From Pteria penguin (taxonomy: Eukaryota > Mollusca > Bivalvia > Pterioida > Pteriidae): 64,000 bases of DNA. Where the stretch lies: contig CM068592.1 in the NCBI GenBank assembly GCA_035048485.1, positions 30,812,001-30,876,000 of the forward strand, in the 5' to 3' direction. The notes below the pieces were generated by a model. The model worked only from the letters and a program-made list of their open reading frames with translations, had not been told where the DNA came from and made no database searches. Made by a program: the position numbers and the translations under genes. Shown here in pieces: positions 53,684 through 64,000 of the stretch; within the stretch, counting starts at the first letter, position 1, and every line of letters starts with the position of its first letter.

Positions 53684-56519
53684 GCGTAACAAAGATGAAA
53701 CTGACGGTGAAAACTTGTGGATGACCAATATAATCGAAAGATATCAATGTAGGCCGTGCGTCGATGAATTTGAGCAGCTATGCTTGGCAGCATTTTGTTC
53801 ACTCTTTCGTGTTCTGGCAAAATCTCAAGTGAAAACAGCAATGAAAAGCAGCAGTACGTTTAAATTGCGGAATGGAAAAGGTTACATTCAGAAAAGAACC
53901 AATACAGATCCTGCAATTATTCGTTATCCACGATTCAGTGAAAAGATAAGTCCTGAATTGTATTACCAGTCGATGTTGCAACTTTTTTTGCCATATTGGA
54001 CCATGAAGCAATTGAAACCTAAGGATTTTGAATTGTATCAAACATTTTATTCCGATGGATTCGTACAATTTAAGAATGACAAAACCCTATACAAAGTCAG
54101 TGACATTGTTGCAAGAAATCGTGCAATGTTTGTATCCAATGAAACAGCAATTGATCAAGCAGAAGAGATGTATGAAATGCTAGGGCCACAAGAAGATGCA
54201 TGGGCAACACTTTGTCCTGAATCTGAGCTTATGAACGACGAATGTAAATCAGTCAGAGAAGAACAGAGTAGTATGCTAGGAGAGGAAGAATATGACGACC
54301 CAATGGTTGATATTAATGTTGTACCAAATATTTCCGTACATGTTGAGCAGAAGTCCACAGATAGATCTGAAATACTCAAAGTACTAAGAAACCTCAATTC
54401 CTTACAAAGAAAGACGTTTTATGTGGTGAGGGACTGGTGTTTGAAAAAAATTCAAGGATTAAACCCAGATGCATTCCATATATTTGTCACAGGCGGTGCT
54501 GGAACAGGGAAAAGTCATTTGATAAAAGCAATAGAATATGAATCAACAAGACTCCTTGCCAAAACAATCTCGCAGCCAGACAATATTACAATCCTTTTGA
54601 CAGCATTCACAGGGACAGCAGCATACAATATTGGTGGTTGCACCATTCATCATGCTTTCAAAATACAACGAGCAATGCCCATTCCATATGATCCACTGAG
54701 AGAACAAGCCTTGAGTCCTTTACGTGCTAAATTTGAACACTTAGAAATTCTAGTGATAGATGAAGTTTCGATGTTGTACAAGAGACTTCTTTACTACATT
54801 CACGAAAGACTCGTCCAAATAAAGCGAATCCAGAAACCGTTTGGAGGAGTATGTGTACTAGCAGTAGGTGATTTCTATCAGCTCCCACCAGTGAAACAAG
54901 TTAAAAGCGAACGTCTCTATAATGAAAGTGGTGCATACCCTGTAGACTACTGGAATGACTTATTCAAAATAGTACAGCTTGATGAAGTGATGAGACAAAA
55001 AGAAGATGTACCATTCGCCAATGTATTGAACGAACTAAGATCACGTACACGAAACAAGTCTTTATCAAACAATGCAGTCGAAATACTAAAAGAATGTATC
55101 AGAGAAGGGCCGGAGGGATGTCTACATGTATTTTCAAGAAATAAGGATGTAAATGCCTACAACAATGACATGATCATGAAACAATGCAAAGATCCAATTG
55201 AGGTTAAAGCAAGGGATTTCAGAAAAGATAAAACAAGCGGAAAGCTAGAAGCACTACAGACACCATGTAACACGAATGGATCAGATATAATTCCTTCACA
55301 GCTACTTCTTGCAAGAGAAGCACGAGTGATGCTGACAAGAAATATTGACGTAGCTGATGGGTTAGCAAACGGGGCTGTAGGTACAATAGTTAACATTTGT
55401 GGCAAAAGCAGCGAGGACATAGATACCATAGAAGTGAAATTTGACGATGAAAACGTGGGTAAAAAAGCAAGTATAAAATCTACAAATGGAAACATCGTTC
55501 GCATAGAAAGAGTCGAAGATGATATGAAAAAAGGAAATATCGTTAGACACCAGTTTCCACTAAAGCTTGCATGGGCCTGCACTGCTCACAAAGTTCAAGG
55601 AATGACAACAAATGAAGTTGTAGTAAACTTGGATCATGTGTTTTGTCCTGGTCAAGCATATGTCTCATTGAGTAGAGTTACCAAGAAAGACGGATTGTAC
55701 ATTAGCACAAACAACATAGAAACACTATTGTCCAAAATATACGCTGATGGAGATATAGCGGAAGCCATAGAAAAGATGCCAAAATTGTACCACGATAACT
55801 CAGAAAGGGCAGACGACATTCAAGTCACAAAAGAAATAATTTTGTTCAATGTGCAGAGTATTAGACACAATATGCCAGAACTCAAGGCAGATGCAAGATT
55901 TCTCAACTCTGACATCATATGCCTCACTGAAACATGGTTACATAACGACGAAGCACTAGATGCATTAGATCTGCAAAATTATGACTTCCTCCACCGAACA
56001 AGAATACAGTCATACACATGTGACGACGAATTAACTACAAAACTCAAGAACTCTCGTGGAGGAGGTGTTGGCATATATATCCGGAAAGGACAAATGTTTC
56101 GTGAGATACTAACCGAGTGTAGAAACATCGAAGCGATTGTGATATCAGATGATGACAAAAATTATGTACTTTCTGTAATATATAGACCACCAGTCTATAC
56201 AATGAAAGTGTTTCTTGTCAGCTTCCAAAACTTACTTACTGAAATAGGCAAAGGCAAGAAAGGAACCTTGGTACTGGGAGATTTTAATCTAAACGCAAAT
56301 GGAAATGACAACACATTGAAAAACTTCATGACACTGCGTGGGTTTGAACAAGTTGTTGATATCCCTACTACAGACGATGGTACAACAATTGATCATGTAT
56401 ATATATCAGGGGATGTAGATGCAACGCCATCAATTATGCCTACCTACTACAGTCGCCACCAAGCTGTTCGACTCCTACTAAGAAATATGAATATAGATCC
56501 AGTAAACAGTTCTTCCTAG
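53667..56519 (+). CDS. Helentron protein copy 2, PIF1-type helicase plus EEP endonuclease (950 codons)
   Basis: Longest uninterrupted piece in the window. After a linker, helicase motif I GGAGTGKS (54492-54515, residue about 276), [61 protein letters not shown]. The endonuclease from residue about 723 has FNVQSI, LTETWL, VIYRPP, GDFNLN, TTIDHVYIS and YYSRHQ. All recognisable catalytic residues are present, so this half could be active as a protein. About 95-98 percent identical at DNA level to copy 1 by eye, clearly more than the protease half. Confidence 0.92.
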   Translation, partial: PLYHVKRNKDETDGENLWMTNIIERYQCRPCVDEFEQLCLAAFCSLFRVLAKSQVKTAMKSSSTFKLRNGKGYIQKRTNTDPAIIRYPRFSEKISPELYYQSMLQLFLPYWTMKQLKPKDFELYQTFYSDGFVQFKNDKTLYKVSDIVARNRAMFVSNETAIDQAEEMYEMLGPQEDAWATLCPESELMNDECKSVREEQSSMLGEEEYDDPMVDINVVPNISVHVEQKSTDRSEILKVLRNLNSLQRKTFYVVRDWCLKKIQGLNPDAFHIFVTGGAGTGKSHLIKAIEYESTRLLAKTISQPDNITILLTAFTGTAAYNIGGCTIHHAFKIQRAMPIPYDPLREQALSPLRAKFEHLEILVIDEVSMLYKRLLYYIHERLVQIKRIQKPFGGVCVLAVGDFYQLPPVKQVKSERLYNESGAYPVDYWNDLFKIVQLDEVMRQKEDVPFANVLNELRSRTRNKSLSNNAVEILKECIREGPEGCLHVFSRNKDVNAYNNDMIMKQCKDPIEVKARDFRKDKTSGKLEALQTPCNTNGSDIIPSQLLLAREARVMLTRNIDVADGLANGAVGTIVNICGKSSEDIDTIEVKFDDENVGKKASIKSTNGNIVRIERVEDDMKKGNIVRHQFPLKLAWACTAHKVQGMTTNEVVVNLDHVFCPGQAYVSLSRVTKKDGLYISTNNIETLLSKIYADGDIAEAIEKMPKLYHDNSERADDIQVTKEIILFNVQSIRHNMPELKADARFLNSDIICLTETWLHNDEALDALDLQNYDFLHRTRIQSYTCDDELTTKLKNSRGGGVGIYIRKGQMFREILTECRNIEAIVISDDDKNYVLSVIYRPPVYTMKVFLVSFQNLLTEIGKGKKGTLVLGDFNLNANGNDNTLKNFMTLRGFEQVVDIPTTDDGTTIDHVYISGDVDATPSIMPTYYSRHQAVRLLLRNMNIDPVNSSS

Positions 56520-56600
56520 CAAAGCTAGCACCGTTACGCAAACATTAAGTTGTTTCAAATATGGAACGTCCGTTCTATCCTAGCTGAACATATGTCTTGG

Positions 56601-56606
56601 AATAAA
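56601..56606 (+). terminator. Possible polyadenylation signal AATAAA, copy 2
   Basis: AATAAA about 82 nt after the stop, in a segment homologous to the ATTAAA region of copy 1. Confidence 0.35.
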
Positions 56607-56626
56607 ATGAAATTATGCATATTAGA

Positions 56627-57420
56627 TTGAAGAGAGGTGGAAACCCTAATCCAGAAGGATACATCAGATATATTAATACCACAACGACAAAATTGTCAAC
56701 ATTGCTGTGTCTTTGAATACTGATGTTAACGATGCGAGAGAAAACAAGACTTTATACATGTGGTAGTATATAAACTCGAATTTTTACCCTATTCTGCTTC
56801 CAAAATTACTATTCTATTCAATAAAAGGAAATGAAAATACCCTTATACCAGGAAATTTTAACTTAAACTAAATGGTTTACTAGACTGCACTGGTATGAAG
56901 AAATTATTGATATTCCAACAATAAACGATGGTTCAACAGATGATCATGGACATATATCAAGGGAAATATCAGCATTATCATCAACTCTACACACCTTTTA
57001 CAATCGCGACCAAGCTATTCATCTTCTACAGAAAGATATATTTTCAGACCCAGTCGTGTAACCATTCCTCCTAGCATTGCCAGAATTATTACACATAAAG
57101 AATTTTTTTCTACATATGGATTTCCCCTTTTATTTCTGACCAGCACATACCACAGATTGAAGTAACATAAAATCGCACCGCACACAGGGAATAGAGACAG
57201 AGAGAAACCCTATTTCATAAAGATATATCTGATATGTTACGACAAAATAGACGAAATATACAAAACCCGCTTTGACTCATGAATAAAAGATCTGGATATT
57301 GCAATTTGCGAATTTCTCCAGGAAATAAGAAAGGTTTAAACACGTGTAACTTTTTAAGGCACGACTGCATCAAATAGAGGTAATATTTACTCGTTCATTA
57401 TTAATTATATAAACAATGAA
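56627..57420 (+). pseudogene. Endonuclease-tail repeat 1 of copy 2
   Basis: Same unit as 28798-29642 (CCCTAATCCAGAAGGATACA, GAAATTATTGATATTCC, GATCATGGACATATATC). Frames broken. Confidence 0.8.
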
Positions 57421-58266
57421 GAAGTTATGATGAAGAAAGTTGAAAGAAAAAAGAGGAGTAAAAAACCCTATTCCAGAAAGATCCATCAGATGTAATATTA
57501 AGAAAACGACGAAATAATCAACAACGCTGTTACCTCGAATATTGATATTAAAGATGCGAGAGAAAACAAGACTTTATACATGCGGTAGTATGTAGAACTC
57601 CAATTTATACAATGAAAGCATCCCTTTTCTGCTACTATTCTATCAGAAAAAGGAAATAAAAAACATTTATACCGGGAGATTTTATCATAAACGCATTTGG
57701 AAACAACCAACATGCAAACAGGTTTACAAGACAGCATTGATGTAAGAATATTATTTGTATTCCAACAACAAACGATGGTTCAACAGACGTACATTGACAT
57801 ATATCAAGGGAAATAACAGCGTTATCATCAACTCTACAGACCTTTTACAATTGTGACCGAGCTATTCATCTTCTACAGAAAGGTATATTTTCAGGGCCAG
57901 TCGTGTAACCATTCCTCCTAGCATTGCCAGTATTATTACACATACAAAAACTTTTTCTTCATATGGATTTCCCCTTTTACTTCTGACCAGCACATGCCAC
58001 AGATTGAAGTAACATAAAATCGCACCGCACACAGGGAATAGAGACACGGAGAAACCCTATTTCATAAAGAAATATCTGATATGTTACGACAAAATAGACG
58101 AAATATACAAAACCCGCTTTGACTCATGAATAAAAGATCTGGATATTGCAATTTGCGAATTTCTCCAGGAAATAAGAAAGGTTTAAACACACGTGTAACT
58201 TTTTAAGGCACGACTGCATCAAATAGAGGTAATATTTACTCGTTCATTATTAATTATATAAACAAT
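57421..58266 (+). pseudogene. Endonuclease-tail repeat 2 of copy 2
   Basis: About 97 percent identical to the next unit, so duplicated recently, while the unit before it is much more diverged. No open frame. Confidence 0.85.
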
Positions 58267-59125
58267 GAAGAAGTTATGATGAAGAAAGTTGAAAGAAAAT
58301 AGAGGAGTAAAAAACCCTATTCCAGAAAGATCCATCAGATGTAATATTAAGAAAACGACAAAATAATCAACAACGCTGTTTCCTCGAATATTGATATTAA
58401 AGATGCGAGAGAAAACAAGACTTTATACATGCGGTAGTATGTAGAACTCCAATTTATACAATGAAAGCATCCCTTTTCTGCTACTATTCTATCAGAACAA
58501 GGAAATAAAAAACATTTATACCGGGAGATTTTATCATAAACGCATTTGGAAACAACCAACATGCAAACAGGTTTACCAGACAGCATTGACGTGAGAATAT
58601 TATTAGAATTCCAACAACAAACGATGGTTCAACAGACGATCATTGACATATATCAAGGGAAATAACAGCGTTATCATCAACTCTACAGACCTTTTACAAT
58701 TGTGACCGAGCTATTCATCTTCTACAGAAAGGTATATTTTCAAAGCCAGTCGTGTAACCAATCCTCCTAGCATTGCCAGTATTATTACACATATAAAAAC
58801 TTTTTCTTCATATGGATTTCCCCTTCTGACCAGCAAATACCACAGGTTGAAGTAACATAAAATCGCACCGCACACAGGGAATAGAGACAGAGAGAAACCC
58901 TATTTCAAAAAGATATATCTGATATGTTACGACAAAATAGACGAAATATACAAAACCCGCTGTGACTCATGGATAAAGATTTGGATTTTGCGAGAGGAGA
59001 GATGCCATTTTATCTCCAGGAAATACGAGAAAGATTTAAACATGTCTAATTATTAAGGCACGACTTCATCAAATAGAGGTAATATTTATCCGCTCCTTAT
59101 TAGTAGAATAAACAACGAAGAAGTA
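58267..59125 (+). pseudogene. Endonuclease-tail repeat 3 of copy 2
   Basis: Third unit, period about 849 bp from the second. Its last part (GCGAGAGGAGAGATG) is closer to the copy-1 units. Confidence 0.85.
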
Positions 59126-59783
59126 CCGATCTATCATTCAGTGGCGAAAACCAAATGGGGAAGGCTAAATTACGAAATTGACCCATACACACCGTCGCGA
59201 ATTGAACATATAAAACTCAAATATCATACATCAAATGTTGTAAGGAGAGGAAACATAATTGGGGTTTAGTAATTTTTGTTTCAAAAGAAAAAAAAAAAGA
59301 AATATTAAAAACACTTTAAAGTTGTATATTCGGTATAATTTTATAAATTTGGGCATGTAAAGCAAAATCTATCCTCCTCGTAAGGCTGAAGTTATCAACT
59401 TTTCGTTAATAACATTTTTTGTTGCTTCAAACCCTCGGAGATGTCAAATTAAAAAATAAATATTTCGTAAATAAAGGGGGTATTCTAAAAATACAACCAT
59501 AACCTGACTTCGCGCATGCGCAGTTTAATGAAAACAAATACGATGAAGGGAGACTCCAAAAGAAAACAATTTCAATAAAAACTAACTTTAGCAGACTTGA
59601 ATGCAGATGTTATAAGTTGCTCGTCAAATTTGTGTATCTCGCTCTCGCTTCCGAATTAGATCACGTGATACATTGGTTGTAAATATTCTGTTACAATAAT
59701 CGCGTTTTAGGCAGCCATATCTCACTTAATACGAGGAATTTGATCACAACATTTGCAAGGGTCCTTCTAAAATATGTTAAATA

Positions 59784-59785
<2 letters not shown>

Positions 59786-59859
<74 letters not shown>
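59786..59859. repeat. (TA)n microsatellite, about 37 units
   Basis: Pure TA run; absent at the matching position of copy 1 (about 31006). Confidence 0.95.
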
Positions 59860-59861
<2 letters not shown>

Positions 59862-60213
59862 CAAAACAATTTAGCATAAATTTACCTATAATATGCACTG
59901 TACTAACGAAAATGCAGCTAGGGTAAACAGCTTTAACATTGAGTAGAATATCATGTAACTATAAATCACAAAAGATTATTAAAATAGAAATGGAAAATAT
60001 GTGACTTAATGAGATAAAAAATGACTAAATGTTTAATCTGAATAATGCACTTACGATTGATCCATAAAGAACAAGTAAAAAAATAAATGAAAAAAAAAAA
60101 TAATGAAAAGCCTAAAACAAAACAAAACCAGACACACAAAGGGAAAAACCAAAAACAGGTAATCGTCGAAATGTATTGCTTTCGGTAAAAATAAAATTTA
60201 ATAAACAAAAGTA

Positions 60214-60370
60214 ATTGGGGAGGGGGGTGCTCCCCGAAGTCCGAACCACACGTCCACGTCGTGGGGAGTGGTAACAATGGCACAAAAGGTACGACTGTGC
60301 TTTTCCATTGGCTAACGTGGTCGGCAGCTTTTTCCACAACTAAAGAGACAAAGTACAAGTCGCGTTTTAA
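60214..60370. promoter_or_regulatory. GC-rich conserved block before 3' terminus, copy 2
   Basis: Partner of 31111-31266; about the first 65 bases are identical between copies. Confidence 0.45.
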
Positions 60371-60628
60371 TGAGATCGATTAACATTTACAAAGGACACC
60401 CTCCATATTAAGTATTCAGTGAAAAAAAGAAAATCCAGCGAATCCCGTATTTACACAGACATTTTAAACAGGTGCAGGTGCTTTCCATATATCATGGTTC
60501 GGTATGAAGGGTACCAATATGTCTTTTAGAAAAAAAATCTTTGCCGGCCTTCGTCCTTACTTCTTTCTCTTTTTGTCTTTCATTCTTCTGTCTTTCTTTC
60601 ACTCCTTCTTCCTCTTTTTAGATCGAAA

Positions 60629-60671
60629 GAGGAAGACCCGCCATGTTGCCTCGGCAACAGGTAAGCTCTAG
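60629..60671 (+). repeat. 3' terminus of autonomous Helentron copy 2 (terminus 7 of 8)
   Basis: Same motif in the same context as 31361-31403, with one substitution in the hairpin left arm (CCATGTTGCC). Followed by TTATTT and a 5'-type hairpin at 60678. Confidence 0.88.
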
Positions 60672-60677
60672 TTATTT

Positions 60678-60704
60678 GGGTCTTCCGATTCCATCGGAAG
60701 ACCC
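60678..60704 (+). repeat. 5'-end hairpin (3 of 5)
   Basis: Same stem and loop, seven bases after the CTAG of Helentron copy 2. Confidence 0.8.
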
Positions 60705-62367
60705 ATTTGTTATTGTGAAGTTTTTTCTTTACATTTGTTATTATTATTTTTATTCTTAACACTTTTTTTGACTGCAATTTTCTCAAAAACGGCTTCACCA
60801 GCAACCTTTTTACTCTATGTTACTAACTTACAAAGCAAAATTTCATAGATTTATAAGAAAATTTTACAAAAATTCAGGTTCTAAATAAAATTATGTAACA
60901 ATTTATATTTTTTTTAATTTCCCAAGTATTCTGTTTATTATGCAATCTAGACTCCTGAAATTTTCTTTTTGAGGTTGTACAGGTGTAGTTCTTGACAATC
61001 AAATTAACACCGATTAGGTAACTGTTATAGTTAAGACGCTATAAGGGTTTAAAATTTTCAACTTATTACGTAATTTCAAAAAACTTTTAATTTAGGCTTT
61101 AGAGCTGCAAAAATATTGCCAAACGATTTAGATGGTCAATATAAGGGTAAAATAAGTTATTTTTAAATTTTAAATTCATTTTTAAGTAAGTTTTAAATTT
61201 TCTCAAATAAAATGTTTATTATTTAAGCTAGACTCCTAAAACTTTTTTTATAATGTTGTACAGGTGTAGATCTTGACAACCAACTTAACGCCGATTATGT
61301 AACTAATACGGTAAAGGCGCTATTTGCGTTTAAAGTTTTTAAACTCATTACGTAACATTAAAACTTTTTTATTTTAGGTCCTAGCGTTAAAAAAATATTA
61401 CAAAACGATTTAGAATGTCAATTTCATGGTGTAAGAGGTTTTAAAAATATTTTTTATCCATTTTTAATTGAGAAATTTAAGATTTTCACAAATTTGGTTA
61501 GTTACGTAATTGCTTCATAACTTGCTTATTTTTCGTCATATGATCAAGAAAAACCAATACAGCACGTGAGAAGGGTTTTACTCTTTTAAATGATATTTTC
61601 AAAAACATCGAAATATTTGCCCCCTTCCCTGTAGCGTCTGCAAACCCTATCGAGAGAGGGTCTTAAAACGCCGAAATTTCACCCCGATTTTTCAATTCCA
61701 TTTTCTGAGAAACGGTTCTATGTACACACTTCATGTTGTGTCTATCGACTTTCACAGGCACCGTTACCCGTTTAAGTGAAAAAAAATTACAAAATCAAAC
61801 TTTTCAAAAACATTACGTAATAATTAGTAAAATTTTAAATTTTCCCTTTATAGCATTATTTTTTATGCTACACTTTTCAAATTTGAACTGTCATACTCTC
61901 TAGGTTCATATCTTCACAAAATTCATCGGCCGACAATATCTATCTATTTTAGTTAAGCCGCTATTTCAATTTAAATTTTTTAAAAATTACGTAATTTGCA
62001 AAACTTGTTTTATTTTTAGTCCTATCGTTTCCAGAGTATTACGAAACGATTTTCCGTAACCATTTCAGTATGAAATATGTTTCTCAGTATTTGAAAGTGA
62101 GCAATTTAAAGATTTCTTTAAAAAATATCTTATTTGCGTAACCTTTTAGTATTTTTTTATTCTTCGTATGAACAAAGAATAAAAACGAGTGTTTCAGAAA
62201 GAATTTGAATTCGAAAATTAAACAAAAATAACATTTTTTTTCTCTCTACCCGCTACTGATGAAGAACGCAATAAACAAATCTTCTCCGAGCGTCGGGATT
62301 ACACATTAGAAGAGCGCATTGAATTTGCCTTGCTTAATACCTCGCACAGCGCCGCTCTTATAGAGAC

Positions 62368-62428
62368 GGGGAAAGCGCAGTAACTCGCGATTAATTATTA
62401 ATTCATTCGCGAGTTACTGCGCTTTCCC
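62368..62428. repeat. Long stem-loop of array unit
   Basis: Same structure, without the bulged A of 3015-3075. Confidence 0.8.
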
Positions 62429-62859
62429 TGTGGAATATCTAATCGGCAATTATAAAGGAATCCCTCAATATGTATGTTTACTTAAATTTGAGTTTCTTTA
62501 TCTCCTTACTATAGTAGTCATCTCAGTGCTATACATACAGCTAACGTGACCTTTGAAATAAATGCGTAATACACACTCTCTATCCAGCTTTGACGTATTA
62601 CGTCACCACGCTTCTCAATGGGAATTCTGTTAATACACAGACTTTCTATAGCTGTATTCATGCCGCATTAATTACATGAGTGTGTTTACATAGTGTCTCG
62701 GCGAGATATATACATGTATCTATGTATATACTTCTTATTTGCCCTAATCGGCATATCTATGATGCCGCAATAAATGCGTATACTCATTGCAGTATCTCGT
62801 TTCTTTTTTCTTTTTTTTTCCCTTCTTTCTACGTACATATTTTTCTTTTTTTTTCTAAA

Positions 62860-62902
62860 GAGGAAGACCCGCCCTGTTGCCTCGGCAACAGGTAAGCTCT
62901 AG
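62860..62902 (+). repeat. Helentron-type 3' terminus (copy 8 of 8)
   Basis: Perfect hairpin form. Followed by TTATTATTATTA and two 5'-type hairpins. Confidence 0.85.
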
Positions 62903-62914
62903 TTATTATTATTA

Positions 62915-62941
62915 GGGTCTTCCGATTCCATCGGAAGACCC
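62915..62941 (+). repeat. 5'-end hairpin (4 of 5)
   Basis: Same stem and loop, 13 bases after CTAG at 62902. Confidence 0.8.
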
Positions 62942-62995
62942 TTCTGTTATTGTGAGGTTTTTTCTTTACATTTGTTATTATTATTATTATTATTA

Positions 62996-63022
62996 GGGTC
63001 TTCCGATTCCATCGGAAGACCC
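62996..63022 (+). repeat. 5'-end hairpin (5 of 5)
   Basis: Same stem and loop; duplicated 81 bp after the fourth, the extra length coming from TTA repeats. Confidence 0.8.
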
Positions 63023-64000
63023 TTTTGTTTTTGTGAGGTTTTTTCTTTACATTTGTTATTATTATTATTATTATTATTTTTATTCTTAGCACTTTTTTGA
63101 CTGCAATTTTCTCAGAAACGGCTTCACTGTCAATATTTTTGTTCAGCTTTTCTTACTAATAAAGCAAAACTTGATAGATTTAAAAGAAAATTTTGCTAAA
63201 ATTCATGTTCTGAGTAAAATTATATAACAATTTGCAATTTTTAAAATCTCTCAACTATAACTTTTATTATGCAAGCTAGATTCCTGAAATTTTCTCTATG
63301 ATGTTGTACAGGTGTAGTTCTTGACAATCGAATTAATTCCGATTAGGTAACTATTATAGTTAAGAAGCTATAAGAGTTTAAAATTTTCAACTTATTACGT
63401 AATTTCAAAAAAAAATTATTTTAAGCTTAAGAGCTGCAAAAATGTTGCCAAACGATTTAGAGGGTCAATATAAGGGTAAAAACAGTTATTTTAAAATTTC
63501 AAATTCATTTTTGAGAAGGTTTTTAAATTTTCTCAAATAAAATGTTTATTATTTAAGCTAGACTCCCAAAAATTTCTTTATAATGTTGTACAGGTGTAGA
63601 TCTTGACAACCAACTTAACGCCGATTATGTAACTTTTACGGTAAAGGCGCTATTTGTGTTTAAAGTTTTTAAACTCATTACGTAACTTTAAAACTTTTTT
63701 ATTTTAGGTATTAGCGTGTAAAAAATATTACAAAACGATTTAGAATGTCAATTTCATGGTGTAAGAGGTTTTTAAAATATTTTTTATCCATTTTTAATTG
63801 AGAAATTTAAGATTTTCACAAATTTGGTTAGTTACGTAATTGCTTCATAACTTGCTTATTTTTCGTCATATGATCAAGAAAAAACCATACAGCACGTGAG
63901 AAGGGTTTACTCTTTTAAATGATATTTTCAAAAACATCGAAATATTTGCCCCCTTCCCTCTAGCGTTGGTAGACCCTATCGAGAGAGGGTCTTAAAACGC

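Larger units (their letters stand above)
59126..60628 (+). repeat. Conserved 3' region of Helentron copy 2
   Basis: Collinear with 30467-31360 but longer: it includes an insertion with a (TA)n run at 59786-59859. Ends in the GC-rich block 60214-60370 and a T/C-rich run before the terminus. Confidence 0.75.
48531..60671 (+). mobile_element. Helentron copy 2, coding core to 3' end
   Basis: Same order as copy 1: ORF 48531-56519, three endonuclease-tail repeats (56627-59125), conserved 3' region with a TA-repeat expansion, GC-rich block, terminus CTAG at 60671. Only three +1 breaks, so it is the better-preserved copy. The 5' end is not defined. Confidence 0.85.
60672..62902 (+). repeat. Array C, unit V with 5' hairpin
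   Basis: Starts at the CTAG of Helentron copy 2. Nearly identical to 31404-33547 but with the hairpin segment (60678-60740) at its start, so that segment is part of the unit's 5' end and was lost from, or never present in, the other copy. Confidence 0.85.
62903..64000 (+). repeat. Array C, unit Y (cut by window end)
   Basis: From about 63067 nearly identical to 1388-2320 of array A. Carries two 5' hairpins before that. Confidence 0.85.

Overview
The window is eukaryotic, AT-rich and almost entirely made of mobile DNA. Its tRNA-derived SINEs, foldback elements and short elements starting in motifs such as TATACCCCC, ATGCCCCCAA and AGCTCACC fit a lophotrochozoan, most likely a bivalve mollusc. 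That assignment rests on memory of repeat families and no species is claimed. I see no convincing host protein gene and no free-standing tRNA or rRNA gene.

Two related, directly oriented copies of a very large Helentron (a rolling-circle Helitron-like transposon) dominate. The protein-coding cores are at 20610-28667 and 48531-56519. In order they encode a short basic N-terminus, a 97-codon block almost identical between copies, a C76-like cysteine protease, an OTU cysteine protease, an 18-residue basic helical repeat, a Cys-rich DUF6570-like region, a Helitron Rep (HUH plus a two-Tyr motif), a PIF1-type helicase and a C-terminal EEP/AP-like endonuclease. Both reading frames are broken only by +1 insertions (six in copy 1, three in copy 2), eight of the nine in homopolymer runs. 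No in-frame stop caused by substitution was noticed. Downstream of each ORF lie degenerate tandem copies (about 845 bp) of the endonuclease end plus 3' UTR (two after copy 1, three after copy 2), then a conserved GC-rich block, then a typical 3' terminus: inverted GGAAGACCC, a perfect hairpin and CTAG followed by T (31403 and 60671).

Directly after each CTAG, and at the window start, come head-to-tail arrays of about 2.0-2.2 kb noncoding units that end in the same 43-bp terminus (1-8100, 31404-35160, 60672-64000). Some begin with a 12-bp-stem hairpin carrying GGGTCTTCC, the inverse of the 3' motif. Beyond arrays A and B, at 10035-10286 and 37318-37561, are related blocks ending in CAG|GTAA, about 10-11 kb before each ORF. 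Each ORF starts just after a possible splice acceptor. The whole can be read as a 27-29 kb repeating unit: array, 5' exon, TE-filled intron, coding exon, endonuclease tails, 3' end.

The intron-like intervals (10.3-20.6 kb and 37.6-48.5 kb) hold SINEs of two families (some with perfect target duplications), several nonautonomous elements with Helentron-like ends, foldback elements and microsatellites. One element family carries three perfect estrogen-response-element-type palindromes.
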